Below, piece by piece: positions 26,438 through 35,447 of a DNA stretch of 64,000 nt (position 1 is its first letter; each line of letters starts with the position of its first letter). Source of the stretch: Paracoccus sp. (in: a-proteobacteria) (GTDB lineage Bacteria; Pseudomonadota; Alphaproteobacteria; Rhodobacterales; Rhodobacteraceae); NCBI RefSeq assembly GCF_030538755.1, contig NZ_JAUNTJ010000001.1, positions 124,001 through 188,000 on the forward strand. Direction: 5' to 3'. A program made the translations under genes and the position numbers. Under the pieces are notes generated by a model. The model searched no databases. It worked only from the letters and a program-made list of their open reading frames with translations, and was not told the DNA's origin.

Positions 26438-27636
26438 CACAGCAGCGCCTTGAGATCGGGGGTGGTGGCGATCGCATCCGGGTCGGCGGTGCGGCCCGCG
26501 TCGATCAGCCGCTTGCCGATCATATAGGCGCGCGCATCGTTCAGGGCATCGACGGCGATCAGTTGCGGGCCGCGGAAATACCAGACCGAGCCGTTCCCCG
26601 GCTGGTCGCCCGCGCGGGTCACGATGCGGTCGGCCCCGGTGCCCAGGCCGGCGATTTGCAGCTTGGCGTCGTATTGGTCGGACCAGAACCACGGTTTGGG
26701 GATATAGGGTTTGTCCGCGCCCATGATGTTCGCTGCCACCGTCTCGGCCATGTCGATGGCATTGCCGACGCTTTCCAACCGCATCCAGCCGATGTCTGTC
26801 AGCATGCTGGCGCAATCGCCTGCCGCCCAGATGGCCGAGTCGCTGCTGCGGCCAAAGCTGTCGGTGGCGATGCCGTTTTCCGTCGCCAGACCGGCGGTTT
26901 CGGCAAGGTCGGTGACGGGGGTAACGCCGATGCCGGTGACGATCACATCGGCGGGGATCTGTTCGCCGCTGGCCAGTTCCACGCCGGTGGCGCGGTCGGG
27001 GCCGGTGATGCGGGTGATCGCCTCGCCCTCGCGGATCTGGGTGCCGTGGCGGCTGTGCAGGTTGCGGATCAGGTCGGCGGTTTCCGCCGCTGCCACGCGG
27101 CCAAGGATGCGCGGGGCGGATTCGATCAGCGTGACCTCTAGCCCCAGTTTGCGGGCGACGGCGGCTGCCTCTAGCCCGATATAGCCGCCGCCGATCACCA
27201 CCAGCCGCGCGCCGGGGGTCAGATCGGGGCGCAGCTGGTCCACATCGGACAGGTCGCGGATGGTATGCACGCCGGGCAGGTGGCCGCCGATGGCATCGGG
27301 CAGGCGGCGCGGGCGCGCGCCAAGGCACAGCGCCAGCGCGTCATAGGGAACCGGCCCGGCATCGGTTTCCACGCGGCGCGCGGCGGTGTCGATGGCGGTG
27401 GCGCGGGTGCCGGTGCGCAGTTCGATCCCGTTTTCCTCCCACCATTCCGGGGCGCGCAGGGTCAGCCGGTCGATCCCCATCTGCCCCAGCAGATAGGCCT
27501 TGGACAGCGGCGGACGCTGATAGGGCGGCACGGCTTCGTCGCCGATCACCGTCAGCGGCCCTTCGTGCCCAAGCGCCCGCAGCTTTGCCGCCAGCGACGC
27601 CGCCGCCTGTCCTGCCCCCGCAATCACGATGCGCAT
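26437..27636 (-). CDS. Ferredoxin/rubredoxin reductase-like FAD oxidoreductase
   Basis: 399 residues. It transfers electrons between NAD(P)H and a small redox protein. It has two dinucleotide folds: IVIAGAGQAAASLAAKLR at residue 3 (FAD) and LVVIGGGYIGLEAAAVARK near 150 (NAD). PPYQRPPLSKAYL is typical of the putidaredoxin/rhodocoxin reductase group. VIVTGIGVTPVT and IWAAGDCAS close the FAD domain. No cytochrome P450 or ferredoxin gene is adjacent, so the partner is unknown. The stop lies at the edge of a dispersed repeat. Confidence 0.88.
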   Translation of the reverse strand: MRIVIAGAGQAAASLAAKLRALGHEGPLTVIGDEAVPPYQRPPLSKAYLLGQMGIDRLTLRAPEWWEENGIELRTGTRATAIDTAARRVETDAGPVPYDALALCLGARPRRLPDAIGGHLPGVHTIRDLSDVDQLRPDLTPGARLVVIGGGYIGLEAAAVARKLGLEVTLIESAPRILGRVAAAETADLIRNLHSRHGTQIREGEAITRITGPDRATGVELASGEQIPADVIVTGIGVTPVTDLAETAGLATENGIATDSFGRSSDSAIWAAGDCASMLTDIGWMRLESVGNAIDMAETVAANIMGADKPYIPKPWFWSDQYDAKLQIAGLGTGADRIVTRAGDQPGNGSVWYFRGPQLIAVDALNDARAYMIGKRLIDAGRTADPDAIATTPDLKALL

Positions 27637-27712
27637 CTGTGCCCCACTGGTCTGATCCTGCCCGGCAACCTATATTCGCCTTCAAGCCGTTTCAATCGCA
27701 GGAGGATGCGCA

Positions 27713-28198
27713 ATGACGATCAAGGCGAATGACAAGCTGCCGCAGGGCAAGGTTCTGGTGCCGGGCGAGGATGGCCCCAAAGAGGTCGCGCTGGCCGATC
27801 TGACCAAAGGCCGCGTGGCGATCTTTGGCCTGCCGGGCGCCTTTACCGGCACCTGCACCAATGCACATATGCCCAGCTTTGTCCGCACCGCCGATGCCTT
27901 CCGCGCCAAGGGGATCGACGCGATCCTGTGCATCACCGTCAACGACCCGTTCGTGGTGGGGGCCTGGGCCAGGGAAACCGGCGCGGACAAGGCGGGCATT
28001 CAGGTGCTGGCCGATGCCGATGGCAGCGTGACCAAGGCCATGGGTCTGGAATTCGACGCCCCGCCCGCGGGCCTCTATGGCCGCTGCAAACGCTTTGCCG
28101 CACTGGCCAGCGACGGCGTGTTCAAAGTGGTGCAGATCGAAGACAGCCCCGGCACCTGCTCGGTCTCGGCGGGCGAGGCGCTGCTGGAAAAGGTCTGA
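27713..28198 (+). CDS. Peroxiredoxin (Prx5-like)
   Basis: 161 residues. It reduces hydroperoxides. The peroxidatic Cys is in LPGAFTGTCTNAHMPSF, the Prx5 motif, and ITVNDPFVVGAWA and DADGSVTKAMGLE follow as in this subgroup. It has no fused glutaredoxin domain. GCAGGAGGATG precedes the ATG at 27713. It ends one base from the hrpB stop on the other strand. Confidence 0.94.
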   Translation: MTIKANDKLPQGKVLVPGEDGPKEVALADLTKGRVAIFGLPGAFTGTCTNAHMPSFVRTADAFRAKGIDAILCITVNDPFVVGAWARETGADKAGIQVLADADGSVTKAMGLEFDAPPAGLYGRCKRFAALASDGVFKVVQIEDSPGTCSVSAGEALLEKV

Positions 28199-28199
28199 C

Positions 28200-30653
28200 C
28201 TAACCCCCCCGTGGCTTGGCCCGCGTTGTCGGGTCGGCCACGGTCGGGTCTTCGGGCCAGGGGTGGCGCGGGTAACGCCCGCGCATATCCTTGCGCACAT
28301 CGGCGTAAGACGTGGCCCAAAAGCCCGGCAGATCCATCGTGACCTGCACGGGCCGCCCCGCCGGTGACAGCAGGCTGATCCGCAGGGGCCGCCCGCCCAC
28401 CACCGGATGCCGGGTGACGCCGAACAATTCCTGCAAACGCACCTCGATCGAGGGATCGGCGTGGTCGTAATCAATCGGCACCTGCCGCCCCAGCGGAGTG
28501 GTAAAGCTGGCCGGAACCTCGGATTTCAGACGCTGCTGCCCGTCCCAGCCGATGCGCGCCATCAAGGCGTCGCTCAGGTCCAGCGCACGCAGATCGGCCC
28601 GCGTACGCGCCTTGCCCAACCATGGCAACAGCCAGTCCGCATCGGCCAACAGGCTGTCGTCATCGCAAGGCGGCAACCCGCCGGCCAAGGCAATCCGTGC
28701 CCGCAGACGCGCGGCACGCGGCAGCCATGGCAGGCCCTCGGCCCGCAGCCCGTCAAAGGCAGCGCGCGCTACCGCATCCTCGGGCGCATCCCAGATGCGA
28801 TCCGACAGAACCAAAGCCCCCAGCCGTTCCTGCACGCGGGCCAACACCCGCCCCTCGCGCCGGGACCATTCGCAGACCTCGACCGTCTTGACCTGATCCG
28901 CAAACAGGGCGCGCAGATCCGCTTCGGCCAAAGGTGCCGCCATCCGCACCCGCGCGTCGCGGGCATCACCGTCCAGATCGACCGCCACGATCAGCCGCTG
29001 CCCGGCCAAAGGATCGCCGCCATCCAGAACCGCCCCCTTGCCACCCGACAGCACAAAGCGCGGCTCATCCCCCTTGCGCCGCATCCCGACCCGATCAGGA
29101 TAGGCAAGCGCCGCCATCGCGCCTGCATCTTTGGTCTGTAAATATCCCGGGGGTGCGGGGGCTGGCCCCCGCCCGTCGCGGGACGCAATCAACCGGCGCA
29201 ACCGCCGCGCCTCGTCCCGCGCCTGCACCAATGCGCCATGATCGACGGCCCAAGGGTGACGGTCCGCAAATGCCCGCGCATCACGCAGCGCCATCAGCCG
29301 CAACCCCAGATCGGCAGGTGCCCCGCGCAAAGGATCGCGCCCCGCCAGCAGCGCCGCCAGATCAGCCGCACCCTCGCCCGCCAGCATCAGCATATGCGCC
29401 AGACGCGGATGCAGCGGCAGCCGCGCCATCGCCTGCCCATGCGCGGTGATCCGCCCGGAACCATCCAGCGCCCCCAGCCCGGCCAGCAGGGCGCGCGCCT
29501 CGGCCAAGGCCCCCTCGGGCGGCGGCGTCAACAGCGCCAGATCAGCCGGCTCCGCCCCCCACAGCGCCAGCTCCAGCGCCAGCCCGGCCAGATTGGCCAC
29601 GGCAATCTCGGGCGGCGCAAAGGCGGGCAGGGCGCCCTCCTCGGCCCGCGCCCACATGCGGTAACAGATGCCATCGGCCACACGACCCGCCCGGCCCCGG
29701 CGCTGATCGGCCTCGGCACGGCTGACACGTTCAGTCACCAGCCGCGACATGCCAGAGCCGGGGTCGAAACGCGCCCGCCGCGCCCGGCCCGCATCCACCA
29801 CCACCCGAACGCCCGGAATGGTCAGCGAGGTTTCCGCAATCGCCGTCGCCAGCACGATGCGCCGCTGCGCCCCCGGCACCGCAAGAGCGGCCCGCTGCGC
29901 GCGCCCGTCCAGCGCCCCATACAGCGGCAAGACCTCGCAGCCGGTGCCACCCAGCATCGCCCCCACCCGGCGGATTTCCCCCTCGCCCGGCAGAAACACC
30001 AGCACGGTCCCGCCCATCCCGCGCGTTTCCAACTCGGCTGCGATGACCAGCCGCGCTGCCTCGTCCAGAAAGCGCGCGCCAGCGGGCAGAGGGCGCGCCA
30101 GCCAGCGGGTTTCCACCGGAAAGGCCCGCCCCTCGGATCGCACCACCGGCGCATCATCCAGCAGCGCGGCGACGGGGGCGGCATCCAGCGTGGCCGACAT
30201 CACCAGAACCGCCAGATCGGGCCGTAACAGCGCCCGCGCCTGCCACACCAGCGCCAGTCCCAGATCGGCATTCAGGCTGCGTTCGTGAAACTCGTCGAAA
30301 ATGACGCAGCCCACCCCTTCCAGCGCCGGGTCAGACTGGATCATCCGCGTCAGGATGCCTTCGGTGACCACCTCGATCCGTGACCCCGCCACCGTCTCGC
30401 CGCGCATCCGATAGCCGACACGACCGCCCACCGCTTCGCCCAGACTCTCGGCCAGACGCTCGGCTGCGGCCCGCGCGGCCAGACGGCGCGGCTCTAGCAT
30501 GATGATCCGCCCCGGCACCTGATCCAGCAAGGCCAGAGGCACCCGCGTCGTTTTCCCCGCGCCCGGCGGGGCCACCAGCACGGCACGCCCTGCCGCCGCC
30601 ACGGCATTGCGCAGCGCGGGCAGAATGTCGTCGATGGGCAGGCGATCCGTCAT
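28200..30653 (-). CDS. hrpB: ATP-dependent helicase HrpB, carrying an in-frame repeat
   Basis: 817 residues, a DEAH-box helicase of unknown physiological substrate. LVAPPGAGKTTRVPLAL (Walker A), IFDEFHERSLNADLGL (DEFH box), VMSATLD (motif III) and QRRGRAGRVADG (motif VI) are all present, and the C-terminal HrpB domain has the final WPEDP. Residues about 494-510 are encoded by a copy of dispersed repeat family A (29126-29172). They give the peptide GPAPAPPGYLQTKDAG just before LAYPDRVGMRRKGDE, a segment where other HrpB proteins, as I recall them, have no such insert. The frame is intact. Confidence 0.93.
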   Translation of the reverse strand: MTDRLPIDDILPALRNAVAAAGRAVLVAPPGAGKTTRVPLALLDQVPGRIIMLEPRRLAARAAAERLAESLGEAVGGRVGYRMRGETVAGSRIEVVTEGILTRMIQSDPALEGVGCVIFDEFHERSLNADLGLALVWQARALLRPDLAVLVMSATLDAAPVAALLDDAPVVRSEGRAFPVETRWLARPLPAGARFLDEAARLVIAAELETRGMGGTVLVFLPGEGEIRRVGAMLGGTGCEVLPLYGALDGRAQRAALAVPGAQRRIVLATAIAETSLTIPGVRVVVDAGRARRARFDPGSGMSRLVTERVSRAEADQRRGRAGRVADGICYRMWARAEEGALPAFAPPEIAVANLAGLALELALWGAEPADLALLTPPPEGALAEARALLAGLGALDGSGRITAHGQAMARLPLHPRLAHMLMLAGEGAADLAALLAGRDPLRGAPADLGLRLMALRDARAFADRHPWAVDHGALVQARDEARRLRRLIASRDGRGPAPAPPGYLQTKDAGAMAALAYPDRVGMRRKGDEPRFVLSGGKGAVLDGGDPLAGQRLIVAVDLDGDARDARVRMAAPLAEADLRALFADQVKTVEVCEWSRREGRVLARVQERLGALVLSDRIWDAPEDAVARAAFDGLRAEGLPWLPRAARLRARIALAGGLPPCDDDSLLADADWLLPWLGKARTRADLRALDLSDALMARIGWDGQQRLKSEVPASFTTPLGRQVPIDYDHADPSIEVRLQELFGVTRHPVVGGRPLRISLLSPAGRPVQVTMDLPGFWATSYADVRKDMRGRYPRHPWPEDPTVADPTTRAKPRGG
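29126..29172 (-). repeat. Dispersed repeat family A, copy 4, inside hrpB
   Basis: CATCTTTGGT, AAATATCC and hairpin GCGGGGGC-TG-GCCCCCGC (29155-29172), almost base-for-base the same as the copy at 20848-20894, but lying within the hrpB coding sequence in frame. Confidence 0.85.
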
Positions 30654-30698
30654 CGCCCGCTTATCCCCGATCCGCGCGGCCCCGAAAAGCCCCGGCCC

Positions 30699-30734
30699 AT
30701 GCTTCCTGTTTGCCTAAATACGCATCTTGGGGCA
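30699..30734 (-). repeat. Dispersed repeat family B, copy 2
   Basis: ATGCTTCCTGTTTGCC, TAAATACGCATC, TTGGGGCA, between the divergent hrpB and YcjX-like genes. Confidence 0.8.
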
Positions 30735-30795
30735 GCCCCCTACACATCGGGGCTGCGCCTGCCTATCTTGCCCTTGCCGTAACGAAGGAAAAAAG

Positions 30796-32166
30796 ATGAG
30801 CATTGGCAGCGATCTGATGCAGGGTCTGGGTCTGGCCGATCCGGTGATCCGGCTGGGTGTCACCGGGCTTTCGCGCGCGGGCAAGACGGTGTTCATCACC
30901 TCGCTGGTGGCCAATCTGCTGGACCGGGGGCGGATGCACGCGCTGCGCGCCGCCGCCGATGGCTCGATCAAGGCGGCGTGGCTGCAACCGCAGCCCGACG
31001 ACACCGTGCCTCGGTTCGATTACGAACGCCATCTGGCCGCGATGACCGGCCCCGACCCGCACTGGCCCGAGGGCACGCGCCATGTCAGCCAGTTGCGCCT
31101 GTCGCTGCGGGTGCAGTCGCGCGGGCTTTTGTCGGGGTTGCGGGGGATGCAGACGGTGCATCTGGATATTGTCGATTATCCCGGCGAATGGCTGCTGGAT
31201 CTGCGGTTGATGGACCGCGACTTTGCGGCCTGGTCTGCCGAAACGCTGGAGCGGATGCAGGGCCGCCCCGGCGCGGATGCCTTTCTGGCGGCAGTGGCGG
31301 CGCTGTCGGGCAGCACGCCCTTTGACGAAGCGGCGGCGCAATCGCTGGCTGCCAGCTATACCGACCACCTGCGCGCCGCGCGCCATGCGGGCTGGTCGGA
31401 TTGCACACCGGGCCGGTTCCTGCTGCCCGGCGAGATGGCCGGATCGCCCGCGCTGACCTTTGCGCCTTTGCCCGACAGCCTGTCCTCTGCGCCGCTGTAT
31501 CGCGAATTCCGCCGCCGCTTCGATGCCTATAAATCCCGCGTCGTGCGGCCGTTCTTTCGCGACCATTTCGCCCGGATCGACCGGCAGGTGGTGCTGGCCG
31601 ATGTGCTGGGCGCGATCCATTCCGGTCCGCAGGCGGTCGAGGACATGCGCCGCGCCATGGCCGACATCCTGACCGCGTTCCGCCCCGGTCGTGCCGGTTG
31701 GCTGGCGCAATTGCTGGGCACGCGGCGGGTGGATCGCATCCTGTTCGCCGCGACCAAGGCCGATCACCTGAACCATGTCCAGCACCCGCGCCTTGCCGCG
31801 ATCCTGTCGGCCATGCTGCGCGAAGCCCGCGACCGGGCCGATTTTTCCGGCGCCCGGACCGAGGCCATGGCCATCGCCGCCCTGCGCACCACGACCGAGG
31901 ACGTGATCCAGCAGGATGGCGTCGATCTGCCCGCCGTGCGCGGCACCCTGATGGACGGGCGGCAGGCGGCGTTCTATCCCGGCGATCTGCCCGCCGACCC
32001 TTCGGTTCTGCTGTCGCCCGCGCGGCAGGGGGCGGATCGCTGGCTGGATGGCGATTACGGGGTGATGAACTTTGCCCCCGCCGCAGGCACGCTGCGCCCC
32101 GGCGACGGGCCGCCGCATATCCGGCTGGACCGGGCGGCGGAATTTCTGATCGGCGATCGGCTATGA
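30796..32166 (+). CDS. ycjX: YcjX-like P-loop NTPase (DUF463)
   Basis: 456 residues from the ATG at 30796 (GAAGGAAAAAAG upstream). Walker A is GVTGLSRAGKTVFITSL, and HLDIVDYPGEWLLDL supplies the switch-like Asp. FAATKADHLN resembles an NKxD base-recognition motif. The family is a GTPase-like stress-associated protein usually paired with the membrane protein YcjF, and that pairing is present here: a YcjF-like gene begins 62 bases later across a dispersed repeat. No phage-shock psp genes are visible in the window. Confidence 0.88.
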   Translation: MSIGSDLMQGLGLADPVIRLGVTGLSRAGKTVFITSLVANLLDRGRMHALRAAADGSIKAAWLQPQPDDTVPRFDYERHLAAMTGPDPHWPEGTRHVSQLRLSLRVQSRGLLSGLRGMQTVHLDIVDYPGEWLLDLRLMDRDFAAWSAETLERMQGRPGADAFLAAVAALSGSTPFDEAAAQSLAASYTDHLRAARHAGWSDCTPGRFLLPGEMAGSPALTFAPLPDSLSSAPLYREFRRRFDAYKSRVVRPFFRDHFARIDRQVVLADVLGAIHSGPQAVEDMRRAMADILTAFRPGRAGWLAQLLGTRRVDRILFAATKADHLNHVQHPRLAAILSAMLREARDRADFSGARTEAMAIAALRTTTEDVIQQDGVDLPAVRGTLMDGRQAAFYPGDLPADPSVLLSPARQGADRWLDGDYGVMNFAPAAGTLRPGDGPPHIRLDRAAEFLIGDRL

Positions 32167-32180
32167 GCGGCGCGGCCCCG

Positions 32181-32214
32181 CCCGAAGGTGCGTATTTGGG
32201 CAAACAGGAAGCAT
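32181..32214 (+). repeat. Dispersed repeat family B, copy 3
   Basis: CGAAGGTGCGTATTTGGGC, AAACAGGAAGCAT. It sits between the YcjX-like and YcjF-like genes and ends right at the GGAGG ribosome site of the latter. Confidence 0.8.
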
Positions 32215-32227
32215 CGGAGGTTCTGCA

Positions 32228-33364
32228 ATGACCCAGGAAACGCGGCGCGGGCCGGTGTTGATCGAGTTGGGGTCTGACGGGCGCGCCCCGCGCCCCGATC
32301 CGCGCCCTTTTGCGGGCGAGGAGCCGCCGCAGGCCGCTGTCCCGCATGTGCAGCCATCGCAGGGCGCGTCGGGTGCGGCGCAGGCGGATCGTGCCGGACC
32401 CACGCCGAATCCTGCCGATGCGCCTCTGATTGGCGATGACCCCGGCCCCTTGCCGCAGCCGCGCACGATGGAGATGATGATGCGGCTGACCTCGGGCGGG
32501 CCGTCGCGGCTGACGCGGTTCTTTTTGCAGGCGGGCGGTGCGTTGCTGACCTTTCTGCTGTCGGTGGCGGCGCTGCAATATATCAGCAACCTGCTGACCC
32601 GGTATCCCTTGCTGGGCTGGGTGGGGGTGGCACTGTTCGCGGCCTTTACGCTGGCGGCTTTGGGGATGGCGCTGCGGGAATGGCTGGCGTGGCGGCGCTT
32701 TGCCCGCATCGACGGCATTCAGCGCGATGCTGGCGCGGCCCTGGCGGCGGCGGATCTGGGGGCGGCGCGCCGTGTGGCGGACCGGCTGCAATCGCTGTTT
32801 GCCGGGCGTGACGGGATGGAATGGGGCCGCACCCGTCTGCGCGAACGTCAGGACGAGGCGCTGGACGCCGAAACCCTGCTGGCGCTGGCGGAAACCGAAT
32901 TGCTGGCTCCGCTGGATCAGGCCGCCCGGCGCGAGATCGAGGCGGCGGCGCGCACCGTGGCTGCCACCACCGCGCTGGTGCCTTTGGCCTTTGCCGATGT
33001 CGCCGCCGCGCTGGCCGCCAATCTGCGGATGATTCGCCGCATTGCCGAGATTTACGGCGGTCGCGCGGGCACGGTTGGCGGCTGGCGGCTGGCGCGGATG
33101 GTGATGACGCATCTGGTGGCCACCGGCGCGGTGGCGGCGGGCGACGATCTGATCCACACCGTCGCCGGTGGCGGCATTCTGGCGCGGCTGTCGAAACGCT
33201 TTGGCGAAGGGGTGGTGAACGGGGCGTTGACCGCGCGCGTTGGCATTGCCGCGATGGAGGTGTGCCGCCCGCTGCCCTTCATGCACCAGCCCCGGCCCAA
33301 GGTCGGCAATCTGCTGACGCGCGGGCTGAAGGGCCTGTTCGGCGAGGATGATTCGCCGCGCTAG
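32228..33364 (+). CDS. ycjF: YcjF-like membrane protein (DUF697/TIGR01620)
   Basis: 378 residues. A Pro/Ala-rich N-terminal cytosolic region (about 95 residues) precedes two membrane helices around residues 100-145, followed by a mainly helical domain ending in a further hydrophobic region rich in small residues. RIAEIYGGRAGTVGGWRLAR is the conserved C-terminal signature I associate with YcjF/TIGR01620 proteins. GGAGG lies 8 bases before the ATG. It partners the upstream YcjX-like NTPase. The unit ends at the terminator at 33418-33450. Confidence 0.82.
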   Translation: MTQETRRGPVLIELGSDGRAPRPDPRPFAGEEPPQAAVPHVQPSQGASGAAQADRAGPTPNPADAPLIGDDPGPLPQPRTMEMMMRLTSGGPSRLTRFFLQAGGALLTFLLSVAALQYISNLLTRYPLLGWVGVALFAAFTLAALGMALREWLAWRRFARIDGIQRDAGAALAAADLGAARRVADRLQSLFAGRDGMEWGRTRLRERQDEALDAETLLALAETELLAPLDQAARREIEAAARTVAATTALVPLAFADVAAALAANLRMIRRIAEIYGGRAGTVGGWRLARMVMTHLVATGAVAAGDDLIHTVAGGGILARLSKRFGEGVVNGALTARVGIAAMEVCRPLPFMHQPRPKVGNLLTRGLKGLFGEDDSPR

Positions 33365-33417
33365 GGTGTGGCAGCGGGGCGATTGCCGCCAAAAGCAGCA
33401 AAGATATTCCGTCTGTG

Positions 33418-33450
33418 GCCGGGAAGAGCAGAAGATTTTCCCGGCTTTTT
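33418..33450 (+). terminator. Intrinsic terminator after ycjF
   Basis: GCCGGGAA (33418-33425) pairs with TTCCCGGC (33438-33445), followed by TTTTT. Confidence 0.85.
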
Positions 33451-33478
33451 CGTGAATCCAAAAACCCCATCGGGTCAG

Positions 33479-33494
33479 TCGAGATTTTTCTCGA
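33479..33494. promoter_or_regulatory. Palindrome upstream of the sulfate operon
   Basis: TCGAGA-TTTT-TCTCGA, a perfect 6-bp inverted repeat 59 bases before the sbp start. Possible operator or small hairpin; no regulator gene is adjacent. Confidence 0.4.
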
Positions 33495-33552
33495 CAAACA
33501 CGATTTTGTCTGTCGTCATTATCGGGAAAGTTTCGCCTGAGGGAGAATGACG

Positions 33553-34584
33553 ATGACGATAACCCAGGATTTTGCCGTCGCGCTGATGCGTCGCCAGTCG
33601 GTCAGGGCGGGGGCCGCGGTTGTGGTGCTGTTGGTGGGGATGGGTGGCGCGCTGCCCGCCGCTGCGCAGGAACTGTTGAATGTCAGCTATGATCCGACGC
33701 GCGAATTTTATCGTGATTACAACGCACTGTTTGCGCAGCACTGGCAGGAACAGGGGCATCCGGCCCCGGCCATCGACACCTCGCACGGTGGGTCGGGCGC
33801 GCAGGCGCGGGCGGTGATCGACGGGCTGAACGCGCAGGTCGTCACGCTGGCGCTGGCATCCGACATCGACCAGATCGCCGCCACCGGCAAGCTGCCCGAG
33901 GATTGGCAGGCGCGGCTGCCGCATAACAGCTCGCCCTATACCTCGACCATCGTGTTCCTTGTGCGCGAGGGCAACCCCAAGGGCATCACCGACTGGGGCG
34001 ATCTGACCAAGGACGGGGTGCAGGTCATCACGCCGAACCCGAAAACTTCGGGCGGGGCGCGGTGGAACTATCTGGCGGCATGGGCCTGGGCCGAGCGTAA
34101 CGGGCAGAATCCGCAGGAATTCGTCGGCGCGATCTATCGCAACGTGCCGGTGCTGGATACCGGGGCGCGCGGATCGACCACCACCTTCACCCAGCGGGGC
34201 ATCGGCGACGTGCTGCTGGCCTGGGAAAACGAGGCGCATCTGGCGCTGAAGGAACTGGGCGAGGGGACGTTCGACATCGTGGTGCCCTCGGTCTCGATTC
34301 TGGCCGAGCCGCCGGTGGCGCTGGTCGATGCGGGGCAGTCGGGCGACGATCAGCAGGCGCTGTCGCAGGAATACCTGAATTTCCTGTATTCGCCGCAGGC
34401 GCAGGCGCTGGCCTATAAACATTTCTACCGCGCGTGGGACGATTCGGCGGCTGATCCGGCGGATGTGGCGCGCTTTCCCGAGGTAGAGCTGGTCACGATC
34501 GCCGATTTCGGCGGCTGGCCCAAAGTGCAGCCCGAGCATTTCGGCGAGGGCGGCATCTTTGACCAGATCTACACGCGGCGCTGA
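33553..34584 (+). CDS. sbp: Sulfate/thiosulfate-binding periplasmic protein
   Basis: 343 residues. It delivers sulfate to the CysTWA importer. Of two in-frame ATGs (33547, 33553) the second is at normal distance (7 bases) from GGGAG. A signal peptide with a long hydrophobic core ends at ALPAAAQ. The mature part starts LLNVSYDPTREFYRDYN, and SHGGSGAQARAV, PNPKTSGGARW and FTQRGIGDVLLAWENEA are Sbp/CysP sulfate-contact segments. It is first in a four-gene operon; cysT starts 2 bases after its stop. Confidence 0.95.
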   Translation: MTITQDFAVALMRRQSVRAGAAVVVLLVGMGGALPAAAQELLNVSYDPTREFYRDYNALFAQHWQEQGHPAPAIDTSHGGSGAQARAVIDGLNAQVVTLALASDIDQIAATGKLPEDWQARLPHNSSPYTSTIVFLVREGNPKGITDWGDLTKDGVQVITPNPKTSGGARWNYLAAWAWAERNGQNPQEFVGAIYRNVPVLDTGARGSTTTFTQRGIGDVLLAWENEAHLALKELGEGTFDIVVPSVSILAEPPVALVDAGQSGDDQQALSQEYLNFLYSPQAQALAYKHFYRAWDDSAADPADVARFPEVELVTIADFGGWPKVQPEHFGEGGIFDQIYTRR

Positions 34585-34586
34585 CC

Positions 34587-35447
34587 ATGGCGCGCGCGGC
34601 AATCTTTCAACCCTCGCCCATGCCGGGCCGGGGGTTGAGCATGGGGATCACGCTGAGCATGCTGTCGCTGATCGTGCTGCTGCCGATCTTTGCGCTGCTG
34701 GCGCATGGGGCGGCGGCGGGACCGGCGGCGGTGTGGGATGCGATCAACCGTGAACGGGTCTGGGCGGCGCTGTTCTTGTCGTTCCGGTTGTCGGCGCTGG
34801 CGGCGCTGGTCAATCTGGTGATCGGGCTGTTGCTGGCCTGGGTGCTGGTGCGCTATCGCTTTCCGGGGCGGCGGCTGCTGGATGCCGCCGTTGACCTGCC
34901 CTTTGCGCTGCCGACCGCCGTGGCGGGGATCGCGCTGACGGCGCTTTATGCGCCCAACGGGTTCCTTGGCCGGATCGCGGCGGATTTTGCGGTCAGCATT
35001 GGCTATTCGCCGTTCCGCATCGCCTATACGCAATGGGGCATCCTGATCGCGCTGATCTTTGTCGGCCTGCCCTTTGTCACCCGCACGGTGCAGCCCGTGG
35101 TCGAGGAAATCGACCGCGAGGTCGAAGAGGCATCGGCCACGCTGGGGGCCTCGCGCCTGCGGACGGTTACGCATGTGATCCTGCCGATGCTGATGCCCGC
35201 CGCGCTGACCGGCTTTGCGCTGTCGCTGGCGCGGGCGGTGGGGGAATATGGCTCGGTCATCTTTATCGCCGGCAATATCCCGATGCAGACGGAAATCGCC
35301 CCGCTGCTGATCGTGATCCGGCTAGAGGAATACGATTACGACGGCGCGGCCGCCATCGGCATCGCCATGCTGACCATCTCGTTCATCATGCTGCTGGTCA
35401 TCAACCTGATTCAAGTCTGGAGCCAGAGGAGGATCGGCCTTGTCTGA
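34587..35447 (+). CDS. cysT: Sulfate ABC transporter permease CysT
   Basis: 286 residues with about six membrane helices. The permease loop that contacts the ATPase is EEASATLGASRLRTVTHVILP. LPTAVAGIALTALY and ARAVGEYGSVIFIAGN are typical of CysT/CysU. It overlaps cysW by 8 bases. Confidence 0.94.
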   Translation: MARAAIFQPSPMPGRGLSMGITLSMLSLIVLLPIFALLAHGAAAGPAAVWDAINRERVWAALFLSFRLSALAALVNLVIGLLLAWVLVRYRFPGRRLLDAAVDLPFALPTAVAGIALTALYAPNGFLGRIAADFAVSIGYSPFRIAYTQWGILIALIFVGLPFVTRTVQPVVEEIDREVEEASATLGASRLRTVTHVILPMLMPAALTGFALSLARAVGEYGSVIFIAGNIPMQTEIAPLLIVIRLEEYDYDGAAAIGIAMLTISFIMLLVINLIQVWSQRRIGLV

